A DNA stretch of 64,000 nucleotides from Mesorhizobium sp. GTDB taxonomy: Bacteria; Pseudomonadota; Alphaproteobacteria; Rhizobiales; Rhizobiaceae. Of this stretch, positions 42,272-52,213 are shown one piece after another (the stretch's first letter is position 1; every line of letters starts with the position of its first letter). The position numbers and the translations under genes are program-made. The stretch is from the NCBI RefSeq assembly GCF_004963255.1, contig NZ_SUGA01000001.1, positions 548,191 through 612,190 on the forward strand, read 5' to 3'. The notes beneath the pieces are model-generated. The model saw nothing but the letters and a program-made list of their open reading frames with translations, did no database searches and was not told the DNA's origin.

Positions 42272-43237
42272 ATGGCGCGGGCGAAGAAAAACATCGCGAT
42301 CGTCGGCGCCGGCCTTATGGGCCATGGCATCGCGCAGGTCTTCGCCCACTCCGGGCATCGTGTCCGCGTCTTCGACGCACAACCGGCGGCTCTGGATACG
42401 CTGTGGCCGCGCATCGCGAAAAACCTTGCTGATCTGGGTCTCGAGACCGGGGCGGAACGCCACGTGTCTGGCCACACGGACTTGGGCGAGGCGGTCGCCG
42501 ACGCGGATGTCGTCATCGAGGCCGCACCGGAAAAGCTTGACCTAAAACGTTTGGTGTTCGCGAATCTGGTGCGGCTGGCGCCGAAGTCGGCCCTGCTTGC
42601 TTCCAACACATCGGTCATCCCGATCGGCCATATCGCCGAAGGGCTCGAAACAGGTGCCCGCATCCTCGGCACGCATTGGTGGAATCCGCCCTTCCTGGTA
42701 CCGCTGGTCGAGGTGGTGGGAACGCCCGACACCTCGCCCGACGCGATCGCTGCGATGATCGAGCTGTTATCTTCCGTCGGCAAGACGCCGGTCCATGTGA
42801 AGAAGGATGTTGCGGGCTTTGTTGGCAACCGGCTTCAGCACGCGTTGTGGCGCGAAGCCATCGCCATCGTCGCCGAGGGGATCGCCGACGCCGCGACCGT
42901 CGACACGGTCGTCAAGGCAAGTTTCGGCCGCCGGCTCGCAGTGCTAGGCCCGCTCGAGAATGCCGACCTCGTCGGCACCGACCTGACGCTCGACATCCAC
43001 AATGTGGTTCTGCGGCATTTGAACCGCTCGCCCGACCCGTCGCCTTACCTGAGCGAGCTCGTCGCTTCGGGCCGGCTCGGCATGAAGGCGGGCGAGGGAT
43101 TTCGTCATTGGACCGATAGCCAGGCGCAGGCACTGCGCGCCTCGGTCTTTTGCCATCTGAAGAATTTCGCATCAACGCCAACTGGCTCGGGAGGAGAACA
43201 TGGCGAAGACGATGAAGGCAGCCGACGCAAGACATAG
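42272..43237 (+). CDS. 3-hydroxyacyl-CoA dehydrogenase family protein
   Basis: 321 residues: NAD-binding IAIVGAGLMGHGIAQVFAHSG (about 8-28), SNTSVIPI and the long THWWNPPFLVPLVEVV motif (catalytic His about 130), then a C-terminal dimer domain. The size and motif fit stand-alone enzymes acting on free 3-hydroxy acids (for example carnitine or gulonate dehydrogenases) as well as CoA esters. The BKACE at the operon end uses beta-keto acids, the product expected here. Its end overlaps the next gene by 38 nt. Confidence 0.88.
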   Translation: MARAKKNIAIVGAGLMGHGIAQVFAHSGHRVRVFDAQPAALDTLWPRIAKNLADLGLETGAERHVSGHTDLGEAVADADVVIEAAPEKLDLKRLVFANLVRLAPKSALLASNTSVIPIGHIAEGLETGARILGTHWWNPPFLVPLVEVVGTPDTSPDAIAAMIELLSSVGKTPVHVKKDVAGFVGNRLQHALWREAIAIVAEGIADAATVDTVVKASFGRRLAVLGPLENADLVGTDLTLDIHNVVLRHLNRSPDPSPYLSELVASGRLGMKAGEGFRHWTDSQAQALRASVFCHLKNFASTPTGSGGEHGEDDEGSRRKT

Positions 43238-44498
43238 AAGGACGCGCCGCGATTTCCTGAAAACAGCGGCCGGGGCCGCCCTTGCCGCGCCGGCGATCCT
43301 CAAGATGACGCGTGCCTACGCCGACACGCCGAAGCTGAAGGTCGGGCATGTCAGCCCGCGCACCGGACCACTGGCCGGTTTCGCCGAGGCCGACGAACAT
43401 ATTCTTGCCGGCGTCGCCAAGGCATTTTCCGGCGGCATCGAGAACAACGGCAAGTCCTGGACGATTGAGGTCATCTCGAAGGATAGCCAGTCCAATCCAA
43501 ACCGCGCGGCTGAAGTTGCGTCGGAGCTCATTTTGAAGGAGGAGGTCGACATCATCGTCGCCGCCTCGACGCCGGATACGGTCAATCCGGTCTCGGACCA
43601 GGCGGAGGTCAACGGCACGCCCTGCGTGACGACGGACTGCCCGTGGCAGCCCTATTTCTTCGGCCGCAACGGCACACCCGATACCGGTTTTGAATCGACC
43701 TATCATTTCTTCTGGGGCCTCGAGGACGTCATCGCCAACTTCATGGCGTTGTGGGATCATCCGGGTGTCGGCAAGAAGATCGGTGGGCTGTTCCCGAACG
43801 ACGCCGACGGCAATGCCTGGGGTGACGCCGAGCGAGGCTTCCCGAAGCCGCTAGGCGCGGCGGGCTATGCGCTCACCGATCCCGGCCGCTACCAGCCGCT
43901 CAGCGACGACTTCTCCGCACAGATTTCCGCCTTCAAAGGGGCGGGCGACGAGATCGTCACCGGCAACATGATTCCGCCCGACTTCGCCACCTTCTGGAGC
44001 CAGGCCGGCCAGCAGGGGTTCAAGCCGAAGATCGTGACCATCGGCAAGGCGCTGCTGTTTCCATCGGTGATCGAATCGCTCGGCGAGCGTGGCAATGGGC
44101 TCAGCTCCGAAGTCTGGTGGACGCCGAACCATCCCTTTGCGTCGAGCCTGACCGGCGAGACGGCCAAGGCACTGGCCGATGGCTATGTCTCCGCGACGGG
44201 CCGTCCCTGGACGCAGCCGATCGGCTTCAAGCATGCGCTGTTCGAAGTGGTTGCCGATATCGTCAAGCGAGCGGCCGATCTCGAGGATCATGCAGCCATC
44301 ATCGAAGCCATCAAGGCCACCAATCTGAAGACCATCGTCGGTGGCGTCGACTGGTCGAAGGGGCCGGTGAGGAACGTCTCCAAGACACCGCTCGTCGCCG
44401 GCCAATGGCAGAAGAAGGATGGCAAGTTCGAACTGGTGATCACCAGCAACAAGCAGGCGCCGGAGATTCCCGTCGGCGGCGAGCTCGTCCTTCTGTAG
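43200..44498 (+). CDS. Tat-exported substrate-binding protein of a branched-chain-type ABC importer
   Basis: 432 residues. Twin-arginine signal RRTRRDFLKTAAGAALAAPA (residues about 13-32), then a Peripla_BP_6 fold (KLKVGHVSPRTGPLAGFAE, WMSGG-type hinge replaced by PCVTTDCPWQPYFFG). GGAGGAGA precedes the ATG at 43200. A Tat signal means it is exported already folded, which is usual in this subgroup. It delivers the substrate to the LivHMGF-type complex encoded next. Confidence 0.9.
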   Translation: MAKTMKAADARHRRTRRDFLKTAAGAALAAPAILKMTRAYADTPKLKVGHVSPRTGPLAGFAEADEHILAGVAKAFSGGIENNGKSWTIEVISKDSQSNPNRAAEVASELILKEEVDIIVAASTPDTVNPVSDQAEVNGTPCVTTDCPWQPYFFGRNGTPDTGFESTYHFFWGLEDVIANFMALWDHPGVGKKIGGLFPNDADGNAWGDAERGFPKPLGAAGYALTDPGRYQPLSDDFSAQISAFKGAGDEIVTGNMIPPDFATFWSQAGQQGFKPKIVTIGKALLFPSVIESLGERGNGLSSEVWWTPNHPFASSLTGETAKALADGYVSATGRPWTQPIGFKHALFEVVADIVKRAADLEDHAAIIEAIKATNLKTIVGGVDWSKGPVRNVSKTPLVAGQWQKKDGKFELVITSNKQAPEIPVGGELVLL

Positions 44499-44558
44499 GC
44501 TTTCGGGCAGCGGTCGGGCTCGGCCTGGTTGCTGCCGGCTTCTTTCAAGGAACGTCTT

Positions 44559-45293
44559 TTGCCCATTCTGGCTGTCAACGGCGTCAGCAAGCGCTACGGA
44601 GCCCTGCAGGTCACGGACGATGTGACGTTGTCGGTCGCCGAGGGCGAGGCGCTGGGCATTATCGGCCCCAATGGCGCGGGCAAGACGACGCTGTTCAACC
44701 TGATTGCCGGAACCGTGCAGCCCGACGCCGGCACGATCGATTTCAACGGCTCCGACGTCACCCGCATGCCGGCGCGCCAGCGCTGCCATCACGGCATCGG
44801 CCGTTCCTTCCAGATACCGCACCCGTTTGCCGGCATGACGACCTACGAGAACATCCTGGTTGGCGCCGCCTTCGGCCGCAAGGCATCGGAGCGCGACAGC
44901 GAGGCGAGGGCAGTCGAGGTGCTCGAACTGACCGGCCTCAGGCGCAAGGCCAATGTGCTTGCCGGCCAACTGACCCTGCTTGAGCGCAAGCGCCTCGAAA
45001 TGGCCCGCGCCCTGGCCAGCGATCCGAAACTGCTGTTGCTCGACGAGATCGCCGGCGGGCTGACAGAGCCGGAATGCATCGAACTCGTCGAAGCGATCAG
45101 CCATGTGCGCGCGGCCGGCGTCTCGATCATCTGGATCGAGCACGTCGTCAACGCCCTGCTTGCCGTGGTCGACCGCATCGCGGTGATCGACTTCGGCAGG
45201 AAGATTGCCGATGGCGACCCTCGCACCGTCATGGCGAGCCCGAAGGTCGCCGAAATCTACATGGGTCTGGACGCAGAGGCCGCGCATGGCTGA
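44559..45293 (+). CDS. Branched-chain-type ABC importer ATPase (LivG type)
   Basis: 244 residues from a TTG with AAGGAAC upstream (another TTG at 44529 possible). Walker A GPNGAGKTT, signature segment LTLLERKRLEMARAL (the LivG subgroup variant), Walker B LLLLDEIAGGLT, H-loop IEHVV. Energises uptake with the LivF-type partner, whose start overlaps this stop. Confidence 0.9.
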   Translation: MPILAVNGVSKRYGALQVTDDVTLSVAEGEALGIIGPNGAGKTTLFNLIAGTVQPDAGTIDFNGSDVTRMPARQRCHHGIGRSFQIPHPFAGMTTYENILVGAAFGRKASERDSEARAVEVLELTGLRRKANVLAGQLTLLERKRLEMARALASDPKLLLLDEIAGGLTEPECIELVEAISHVRAAGVSIIWIEHVVNALLAVVDRIAVIDFGRKIADGDPRTVMASPKVAEIYMGLDAEAAHG

Positions 45294-45996
45294 ACCGCTG
45301 CTGTCCATTCGGGGTCTGAAAGCCGGTTATGGCGATTTCCAGGCTTTGTTCGGCATCGATCTCGACCTCGGGGCAGGCGAGGTGCTGGCGCTGATCGGCG
45401 CCAATGGGGCAGGAAAATCGACACTGTTGAAAGCGATCGTGGGATTGGTGCCCTGCGGCCGCGAGATGGTGTCGCTGCGTGGCGAGCCGATCGGCGGCGC
45501 GCGGCCCGACCGCATTGCCAGGCGTGGCATCGCCCTGGTGCCGGAGGGACGCCGCCTGTTCCGCTCCCTAAGTGTCGAGGAAAATCTCGTCGTCGGCGGC
45601 GAGCGCGCGAAACCCGGCCGCTGGACGCTGGAAACGGTCTTCCGGCTGTTTCCGATCCTGGGCGAGCGGCGCAAAAGCCTGGGCACGGCGCTGTCGGGCG
45701 GCCAGCAGCAGATGGTGGCAATAGGCCGCGCGCTGATGGCCAATCCCGACATCATCCTGTTCGACGAGATTTCGCTCGGCCTGGCGCCGGTCGTCATCAA
45801 GGACATCTACGCCGCCTTGCCGGCGATCGTCGCTACCGGCGTGTCGATCATCCTGGTCGAACAGGATGTGTCGCGGGCGCTTGGCGTGGCCAGGAGCTTC
45901 GTCTGTCTGCAGGAAGGCAAGGTATCGCTCGCGGGCCTTCCATCCGAGCACGCCCGCGCGGCGATCACCGCCGCCTATTTCGGGATGCGTCGCTGA
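45286..45996 (+). CDS. Branched-chain-type ABC importer ATPase (LivF type)
   Basis: 236 residues, start overlapping the preceding stop by 8 nt. Walker A GANGAGKST, signature LSGGQQQMVAIGRAL, Walker B IILFDEISLGLAP, then EQD. Typical LivF. The stop TGA shares a base with the next ATG (TGATG). Confidence 0.92.
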   Translation: MAEPLLSIRGLKAGYGDFQALFGIDLDLGAGEVLALIGANGAGKSTLLKAIVGLVPCGREMVSLRGEPIGGARPDRIARRGIALVPEGRRLFRSLSVEENLVVGGERAKPGRWTLETVFRLFPILGERRKSLGTALSGGQQQMVAIGRALMANPDIILFDEISLGLAPVVIKDIYAALPAIVATGVSIILVEQDVSRALGVARSFVCLQEGKVSLAGLPSEHARAAITAAYFGMRR

Positions 45997-46859
45997 TGGA
46001 GTGGGTCAACGCCATCGTCCAGGGTGTACTGCTTGGCGGGCTTTATGCACTGTTCGCCGCCGGCTTGTCGCTGATCTTCGGCGTAATGCGCCTGGTCAAC
46101 ATCGCCCATGGCGATCTGATCGTGCTCGCCGCCTACATCGCGCTGGTGGTGGTGCAGGCGACGGGGCTGCATCCGCTGGCCTCAGCCATCATCGTCGTGC
46201 CGCTGATGGCCGCGATCGGCTACGGAATGCAACGCTTGCTGCTCAACCCAACCATCGGCAAGGATCTCTTGTCGCCGCTGCTCGTCACTTTCGGCATTTC
46301 GGTGATCCTGCAGAACGGCCTGCTGGCGACCTTCACGGCCGACAGCCGACGGCTCGCCGCCGGGCCGATCGAGACGGCGAGCATCGACATCCTGCCGGGT
46401 CTCAGCCTTGGCATCCTGCCGCTGATCATGTTCGCGGTATCGGTTCTGCTGATCCTCGGGCTCGAATGGATTTTCTATCGGACCAGCCTCGGTCGCGCTT
46501 TCCGCGCGACCTCGGATGATGCCGAGATCGCGCAACTGATGATGCTCGACCGCCGGCATGTCTTCGGCCTGGCGATGGCGCTGTCGGCCGCGGTCGTCGC
46601 CATCGCGGGCATCTTTCTTGCCATCCGCACCAATTTCGATCCCTCATCCGGCCCGGCGCGCCTACTGTTCGGCTTCGAGGCCGTCATCATCGGCGGGCTC
46701 GGCAATCTATGGGGCACATTGGCTGGAGGCATCGTGCTCGGCGTGGCGCAGGCGATCGGCGCGCAGATCTCGCCGGGCTGGCAGATCCTCGCCGGCCATC
46801 TTGTCTTCTTCCTGGTGCTGGCGCTGCGGCCGAAAGGCCTGTTCCCGAGGATGGATTGA
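45996..46859 (+). CDS. Branched-chain-type ABC importer permease (LivH type)
   Basis: 287 residues, about eight membrane segments, start overlapping the LivF stop. GLYALFAAGLSLIFGVMRLVNIAHGD and FGFEAVIIGGLGNLWGT are LivH signatures. One half of the transmembrane channel. Confidence 0.92.
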   Translation: MEWVNAIVQGVLLGGLYALFAAGLSLIFGVMRLVNIAHGDLIVLAAYIALVVVQATGLHPLASAIIVVPLMAAIGYGMQRLLLNPTIGKDLLSPLLVTFGISVILQNGLLATFTADSRRLAAGPIETASIDILPGLSLGILPLIMFAVSVLLILGLEWIFYRTSLGRAFRATSDDAEIAQLMMLDRRHVFGLAMALSAAVVAIAGIFLAIRTNFDPSSGPARLLFGFEAVIIGGLGNLWGTLAGGIVLGVAQAIGAQISPGWQILAGHLVFFLVLALRPKGLFPRMD

Positions 46860-47872
46860 TGAGCGCCAGTTTTTCGATCGAACGCTCCACCGCGACCAGC
46901 CGTATCGCCGCGGCCGCGGCGCTGGTCGTGCTCGTTTGCCTGGCGGCGGCGCCCTGGTGGGCCGGCCGCGCCAATGTCCGGCTGCTCGGTGAGATTTATT
47001 CCTTCATCGCCCTGGCGAGTCTGTGGAACCTGCTTGCCGGCTATACCGGTCTCGTCTCCGTCGGCCAGCAGGCTTATGTCGGTTTCGGCGGCTACGCGCT
47101 GTTTGCGCTTGCCATGTTTCTCGGCGTCCATCCGCTGCTCGCAATTCTGTTTGCGGGCGTGCTCGGAGCGCTGATCGCCATCCCGAGCGCGCCGCTGCTC
47201 TTTCGCCTCCAAGGCGCCTATTTCGCCATCGGCACCTGGGTCCTGGCCGAAGTGTTTCGCCTCGGCTTCGCGCAGGTATCGGCGCTCGGCGGTGGCTCCG
47301 GAAGCAGCCTCACGGCAAGCGTCGTCACCGGCATCGCAACAAGCCGCGATCTGCGCGAAATACTGGTCTACTGGACGGCGCTGGTGCTGGCGCTGGCGGC
47401 GCTGGCCTTTGTCATCCTGCTGCTGCGCTCGCGCATGGGGTTGGCGCTGACGGCGCTGCGCGACAGCGAGATCGCCTCCGAAAGCCTCGGCATCGACATC
47501 TGGCGTAGCAAGCTTTTCGTCTATGTCGCGGTCGCCGGGCTGACCTCGATGACCGGCGCCTTCATCTTCCTGCAGAAGCTGCGCATTTCACCGGACGCGG
47601 CCTTCAGCGTCAACGACTGGACCGCCTACGTCATCTTCATCGCCGTCATCGGCGGCATCGGAACCATCGAAGGCCCGATCGTGGGCACGATCCTGTTCTT
47701 CCTGCTGCGCGAGGCGTTGTCCGATCTCGGAACCGCCTACCTGTTGATCCTCGGCGCGGTCGCCATCCTGGTCATGCTGAAAGCGCCGAAAGGGCTGTGG
47801 GGCATTCTCGCCGAGAAGACCGGCTTGTCGCTGGTACCGATACGCCGGCGCGTGACCTTTCAGGACCAGTAG
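46859..47872 (+). CDS. Branched-chain-type ABC importer permease (LivM type)
   Basis: 337 residues, start overlapping the LivH stop (TGATG). About nine membrane segments, with SLWNLLAGYTGLVSVGQQAYVGFGGY, ALRDSEIASESLGIDIWRSKL and IGGIGTIEGPIVGT as LivM signatures. Completes the importer; the gene order binding protein, G, F, H, M is contiguous. Confidence 0.92.
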   Translation: MSASFSIERSTATSRIAAAAALVVLVCLAAAPWWAGRANVRLLGEIYSFIALASLWNLLAGYTGLVSVGQQAYVGFGGYALFALAMFLGVHPLLAILFAGVLGALIAIPSAPLLFRLQGAYFAIGTWVLAEVFRLGFAQVSALGGGSGSSLTASVVTGIATSRDLREILVYWTALVLALAALAFVILLLRSRMGLALTALRDSEIASESLGIDIWRSKLFVYVAVAGLTSMTGAFIFLQKLRISPDAAFSVNDWTAYVIFIAVIGGIGTIEGPIVGTILFFLLREALSDLGTAYLLILGAVAILVMLKAPKGLWGILAEKTGLSLVPIRRRVTFQDQ

Positions 47873-47910
47873 AACAATCGCCGCCAAAGCAGCAAGGAAA
47901 GGACCAGCCC

Positions 47911-48849
47911 GTGGCCGACCTGTCAAAGAAAGTCATCATCACCTGCGCCGTCACCGGCGGCATCCACACGCCGACGATGTCGGATGCGCTGCCTTTCACG
48001 CCGGATGATATTGCCCGTCAGTCCATCGAGGCGGCCGAGGCAGGTGCGTCGATCCTGCATCTGCACGCGCGCGATCCGAAGGACGGTCGGCCGACGCCGG
48101 ATCCTGCCGTGTTCATGCAGTTCCTGCCGCGTATCAAGCAGGCGACAGATGCGGTCATCAACATCACCACCGGCGGCGGGCTCAACATGAGCGTCGAGCA
48201 GCGGCTGGCGGCGCCGCTGATCGCCAAGCCCGAAATGTGCTCGCTCAACATGGGCTCGATGAATTTCGGCATTTATCCGCTCGCCGACCGCTATTCGTCG
48301 TGGAAGTATGAATGGGAGGAGCCTTATCTGCGCGGCACCGACGACTTCATCTTCCGCAACACCTTTCGCGACATCGAGCGGATCCTGAAATTGCTCGGCG
48401 AAGGCCATGGCACTCGGTTCGAGCACGAATGCTACGATGTCGGACATCTCTACAGCCTGGCGCATTTCGTCGATCGCGGCCTGGTGAGGCCGCCTTTCTT
48501 CGTCCAGATGATCTTCGGCATCCTGGGCGGCATTGGCCCCGACATGGACAATCTCAACTTCATGAAACAGAAGGCCGACAAGCTGTTCGGCAGCGACTAT
48601 CGCTGGTCGGTGCTGGCTGCCGGCCGTTTCCAGATGCCATTCGCCACCCAGGCTGCCATACTCGGCGGTTCGGTCCGTGTCGGACTCGAGGATTCGCTCT
48701 ACATCGGCCGCGGCAAGCTGGCGAACTCGAACGCCGAACAGGTCCGCAAGATCCGGACCATCCTGACCGAACTCGGCCACGAAATCGCTACGCCGGCCGA
48801 AGCCCGCAGGATGCTGGGATTGAAGGGTGGCGATCTCGTCGGCTTTTGA
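47911..48849 (+). CDS. Beta-keto acid cleavage enzyme (BKACE, DUF849)
   Basis: 312 residues, GTG start with AAGGAAAGGA upstream. Fold segments VIITCAVTGGIHTPTMS (start of the barrel), EAGASILHLHARDPKDGRPT (metal-binding His pair and Asp), NITTGGG and the late GGSVRVGLEDSLYIG. The family joins a beta-keto acid with acetyl-CoA to give acetoacetate (or a related product) plus a new CoA ester. Last gene of the importer operon, so the pathway imports a compound, oxidises a hydroxyl to a keto group and cleaves it. Confidence 0.9.
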   Translation: MADLSKKVIITCAVTGGIHTPTMSDALPFTPDDIARQSIEAAEAGASILHLHARDPKDGRPTPDPAVFMQFLPRIKQATDAVINITTGGGLNMSVEQRLAAPLIAKPEMCSLNMGSMNFGIYPLADRYSSWKYEWEEPYLRGTDDFIFRNTFRDIERILKLLGEGHGTRFEHECYDVGHLYSLAHFVDRGLVRPPFFVQMIFGILGGIGPDMDNLNFMKQKADKLFGSDYRWSVLAAGRFQMPFATQAAILGGSVRVGLEDSLYIGRGKLANSNAEQVRKIRTILTELGHEIATPAEARRMLGLKGGDLVGF

Positions 48850-49066
48850 AATGGCCCGTCGTGAGGCCCAGGATTTCGACACTCAAAGACCGGCTGTGAC
48901 ACCACAGGGGAACGTTGTGATTTTGGTGGTCCGGGATGCGGTCCGTGTGGGGGTCGGCGCTGCGCGCCTCCCATCGTCGTCCGAGATGGTGCCTTGGGTC
49001 CTTTATCCTCTAGATGTTTGATCCCAAGCTTTGATGGGGCATCCTTGTCCACCAAAAGGATGCGCT

Positions 49067-49818
49067 ATGGCCAGCTTCTTCACGGGAGCGCCACGACGAC
49101 AGAGGCGTCCGTCGAGCGATACAGCATAGTCAAGAGAGCTTGAGGGCATTGGCCAAGCGCTACGGGACCAACCAGAAGACGGTCGGCAATGGAAGAATCG
49201 GACCCCGGTCTGTGATCTGTCAACCGGCCCAAAAGAGCCGAGGTCGATGGTTCTTTCCGCGGAGGAAGAGGCAATCATCGTTGGCTTTCGGCGCTATACG
49301 TTGCTACCACTCGACGACTGCCTCTATGCGCTACAATCGACGATCCCGCATCTGACGCGGTCTTTATTGCAACACTGCCTACAACGCCATTGCATCGCTG
49401 CCTGCAATGCCATGGCATCAGCCGCCTGCCGGACGTCGAAGGCGACAGACCGGCGAAGAAAAAGTTCAAGACCCATCTGATCGGCTTCTTACACATCGAC
49501 GTGGCCGAGGTGCGCAGTGAGCGGGGCAAGCTGCACAGGTTCGTTGCCATCGCCCTCACTTCGAAGTTCGCCTTCGTCGAGTTGCATGAGAAGGCCACCA
49601 TCGCCGTCTCCAGAGACTTCCTGCTGCGGCTGATCAAGGCCGTCCCCTATAAGATCAACTCCGCCAGCATCTCGCCGACTTCGTCACCCCCTACAACTTC
49701 GCTCGCAGGCTCAAGACCCTCAAAGGCCTCACGCCTACGAGTCCATCTGCAAGGCATGGGCTTCCCAGCCCGAACGCTTCTGACTCGATCCGTTCCAGCA
49801 AATGCCGGGACCAAATAG
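49067..49818 (+). pseudogene. Degenerate IS481-family transposase
   Basis: Recognisable IS481 blocks in shifting frames: ESLRALAKRYGTNQKTV near 49130-49180, then VLSAEEEAIIVGFRRYTLLP and DDCLYALQSTIPHLTRS, then HGISRLPDVEGDRPAKKKFK and GFLHIDVAEVRSERGK through KAVPYKI, and finally ADF...YNFARRLKTLKGLTP. Several frameshifts, a small duplication near 49380-49415 and an internal deletion after VPYKI that removes most of the DDE core. It cannot make an active transposase. Confidence 0.85.
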
Positions 49819-49886
49819 CTTTCGGAAGACATGGTCGAGGGGCGCATCGGCGATGCGCCAGTTTGCGTTCAGCACGCGGTTTTCCG

Positions 49887-50738
49887 TCAGCCTAACCCGC
49901 CGTTCGCGAATACGGTTTGAGCGTCGATCCAGGCGCCGTCCTGCGAGCAGAGAAGCGCGATGACGCTGGCGATGTCTTCCGGCAGACCTAGGCGGCCGAG
50001 GGGGGTCTGTTCGGGAATTCCGCGGAGCGCTTCTTCGCCATGCTGACGGAGGAGCTGCGTGTCGACGGCGCCAGGCGCCACCGCGTTGACCGAGATGTTG
50101 CGACCGGCCAATTCCTTCGCAAGGACGCTGGAAAAGAGCATCTGGGCGCTCTTCGTTGCAGCATATGCGCCCGTAGCCGGGGGTGGGGTCTTGATGATGC
50201 TCGAGGCCAGGCTGATGATCCGGCCGCCGTCACGCGTACGTCGCGCCGCCTCGCGCAGCACGTTGAAGCTGCCTTTGACGTTGGTGGCCATCATTCGATC
50301 GAAGGCCGCGTCCGTCATCTGGGCGAAGGGGCCGACGTTCATGACACCAGCGTTGTTGACCACCACATCAACACCCCCGAACGCCTGGTCATTGGCGTCG
50401 AAAAGAGCCTTGACCGCTGTGGGATCGGCGACGTCGGCCTGCCGAACGATGGCGCGTCCCCCAGCCGCCTCGATGTCGGCCACGACGCGGGCGGCGAGAT
50501 CACGGTTGGTGAGGTAGTTCACGGTCACGGCAAAGCCATCGCGCGCCAAGCGCTTGGCAGTGGCAGCGCCGATGCCTCGCGATGAACCGGTGACGACGGC
50601 CGCCCTGCCGGCGCCGGGGAGGGCGGGTTGGGCGGCCGTGGCTGCCTGGGCCGAAATCGCGCTTCCGAAGGCGAGAGCCGCGGGAGCGGCAGCCGCGAGC
50701 GTCATGAAAGTGCGGCGCGAAGTATCAGCATCGGACAT
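49887..50738 (-). CDS. Short-chain dehydrogenase/reductase with an N-terminal Tat-like signal
   Basis: 283 residues. Start MSDADTSRRTFMTLAAAAPA carries a twin-arginine pattern, then a full SDR: TGSSRGIG cofactor loop, NNAG, Ser in SLASS, TGAYAATKS (Tyr, Lys). AAAGGAA precedes the ATG at 50738. SDRs are normally cytoplasmic, so the Tat signal is unusual; it might not be cleaved or used. Downstream of the MFS gene on the same strand. Confidence 0.88.
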   Translation of the reverse strand: MSDADTSRRTFMTLAAAAPAALAFGSAISAQAATAAQPALPGAGRAAVVTGSSRGIGAATAKRLARDGFAVTVNYLTNRDLAARVVADIEAAGGRAIVRQADVADPTAVKALFDANDQAFGGVDVVVNNAGVMNVGPFAQMTDAAFDRMMATNVKGSFNVLREAARRTRDGGRIISLASSIIKTPPPATGAYAATKSAQMLFSSVLAKELAGRNISVNAVAPGAVDTQLLRQHGEEALRGIPEQTPLGRLGLPEDIASVIALLCSQDGAWIDAQTVFANGGLG

Positions 50739-50844
50739 TGATGGTTCCTTTCTCGATATGAGCGGTTTGCATGCAAAACATGAGGTCACGCTCGGCGATT
50801 GGCGGGCCAGGGCCTGTTCTTGGCCTATCGGGAGGAGGCGAAAG

Positions 50845-52161
50845 TCACCGCCGTCCGAGCGAAGCGGCGATGCGCCGGTTTGCGATCAGCAAGGCGATGC
50901 CTGTCAGGACGCTCGCGATCGGGACGACCAGCAACCCGACGCCAAGGCCATTGGGTTCCTGCGCAGCCGTCACCGCGTCACTGACCATGCCGACGATGAG
51001 AGGCCCCAATGCCGGCCCCAGAAGGCCGGAGCCGATCATGACGAGGCTGGACGCCTGCGCTTGCTTGCCCTCGCCGGCCACGAGATGGGCAGCGCCGAAG
51101 GCCCATGGCAGCATAAACGAAAAGGACAGCATCCCCGGCACCAGCAAGGCGATCGACGACCAGCCAGCCGGCGCGAACAAGGCTGCACTCGTGGTTGCGC
51201 TGGCGATCAGGAGCAGAATGGCTGGCGGTCCGAGCACTCTCCCGCTGCCTGAACTCAGCGCTCGGTCGAACCAGCGTCCGCCCAAAAGCGTGCCAACAAT
51301 CCCCATCAGGCCCTGCAAGAGACCAAAGGCCAGTCCGACCTCGCTCGCGCTGAAGCCGTGCGTGCGGATGAGAAACGGAGCGGAGAAGGCGTAGAAGGGT
51401 GCTGCAGCGAAGCCGAGGAAGATGGCGCCGATGAACAGCCAGCGAAACGCCGGCGACGCCAGCAACCGAAGACTGGATCCCACGAAAGGTTCGCTATTGG
51501 CGGTTGTGCGATCGAGCTTCGGGGTCGACCCCAGAACAACGAAGGCCAACAGGGCGATCAGCCCGCCGATGGCTCCGGCACCGATCATGGCGGTGCGCCA
51601 TCCCAGCGAATCGCCGATCGCCCCGCCGGCGGCGAAGCCGACCATTGTACCGAGGGGGATGCCCATCGCGAAAAGACCGATCGCCAGGCCGCGGCGCTCG
51701 GGCCGGATCTTTCTGGCGATCAGGGCATGGCCGGCAGGTATTGCGCCGGCTTCTCCAAACGCCACGCCGAAACGCGTGAGCGCCAGCAGCAGAAAGCTTG
51801 CGGCAAAGCCACCGAGCGCCGTCATCGCGCTCCAGAGCAGAATGCACGAAACCAGGACGAAACGAGGCGATCCGCGATCTGAAGCCCGGGCGAGGGGCAA
51901 CGACAGCAGTGAATAGCAGACCGCGAAGGCGAGACCTGTAAGTAGGCCCATCTGGGTGTCGCTCAGCCCTAGGTCGGCCTTAATAGATTCAGCAAGGATG
52001 AAAGGAAGTATTCTGTCGATCTGTGAAAATGCATTGATAAGAAGCAGCGTCGTGAAAATCGCGACCACGCGCCAACCGCGCACATATTGATTTGAGCGAT
52101 TCTCTAAAATAGGTGGAAAATTTCTTTGTATGTCTATTGACCGCGCAGCGGCTTCTGTCAT
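50845..52161 (-). CDS. Major facilitator superfamily transporter
   Basis: 438 residues, 12 predicted membrane segments, GLAFAVCYSLLSLPLARASDR (MFS motif A-like loop between segments 2 and 3) and a second-half repeat. The ATG at 52161 is chosen over an upstream GTG because of GAGGAG spacing. The pattern resembles organic-acid or aromatic-acid permeases. Divergent from the AraC regulator, its likely controller. Confidence 0.88.
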   Translation of the reverse strand: MTEAAARSIDIQRNFPPILENRSNQYVRGWRVVAIFTTLLLINAFSQIDRILPFILAESIKADLGLSDTQMGLLTGLAFAVCYSLLSLPLARASDRGSPRFVLVSCILLWSAMTALGGFAASFLLLALTRFGVAFGEAGAIPAGHALIARKIRPERRGLAIGLFAMGIPLGTMVGFAAGGAIGDSLGWRTAMIGAGAIGGLIALLAFVVLGSTPKLDRTTANSEPFVGSSLRLLASPAFRWLFIGAIFLGFAAAPFYAFSAPFLIRTHGFSASEVGLAFGLLQGLMGIVGTLLGGRWFDRALSSGSGRVLGPPAILLLIASATTSAALFAPAGWSSIALLVPGMLSFSFMLPWAFGAAHLVAGEGKQAQASSLVMIGSGLLGPALGPLIVGMVSDAVTAAQEPNGLGVGLLVVPIASVLTGIALLIANRRIAASLGRR

Positions 52162-52213
52162 GTTCCACACACTCCTCGCTTGGTTCGCATCCTCAAGCTA
52201 GATGGAGTGTCTG

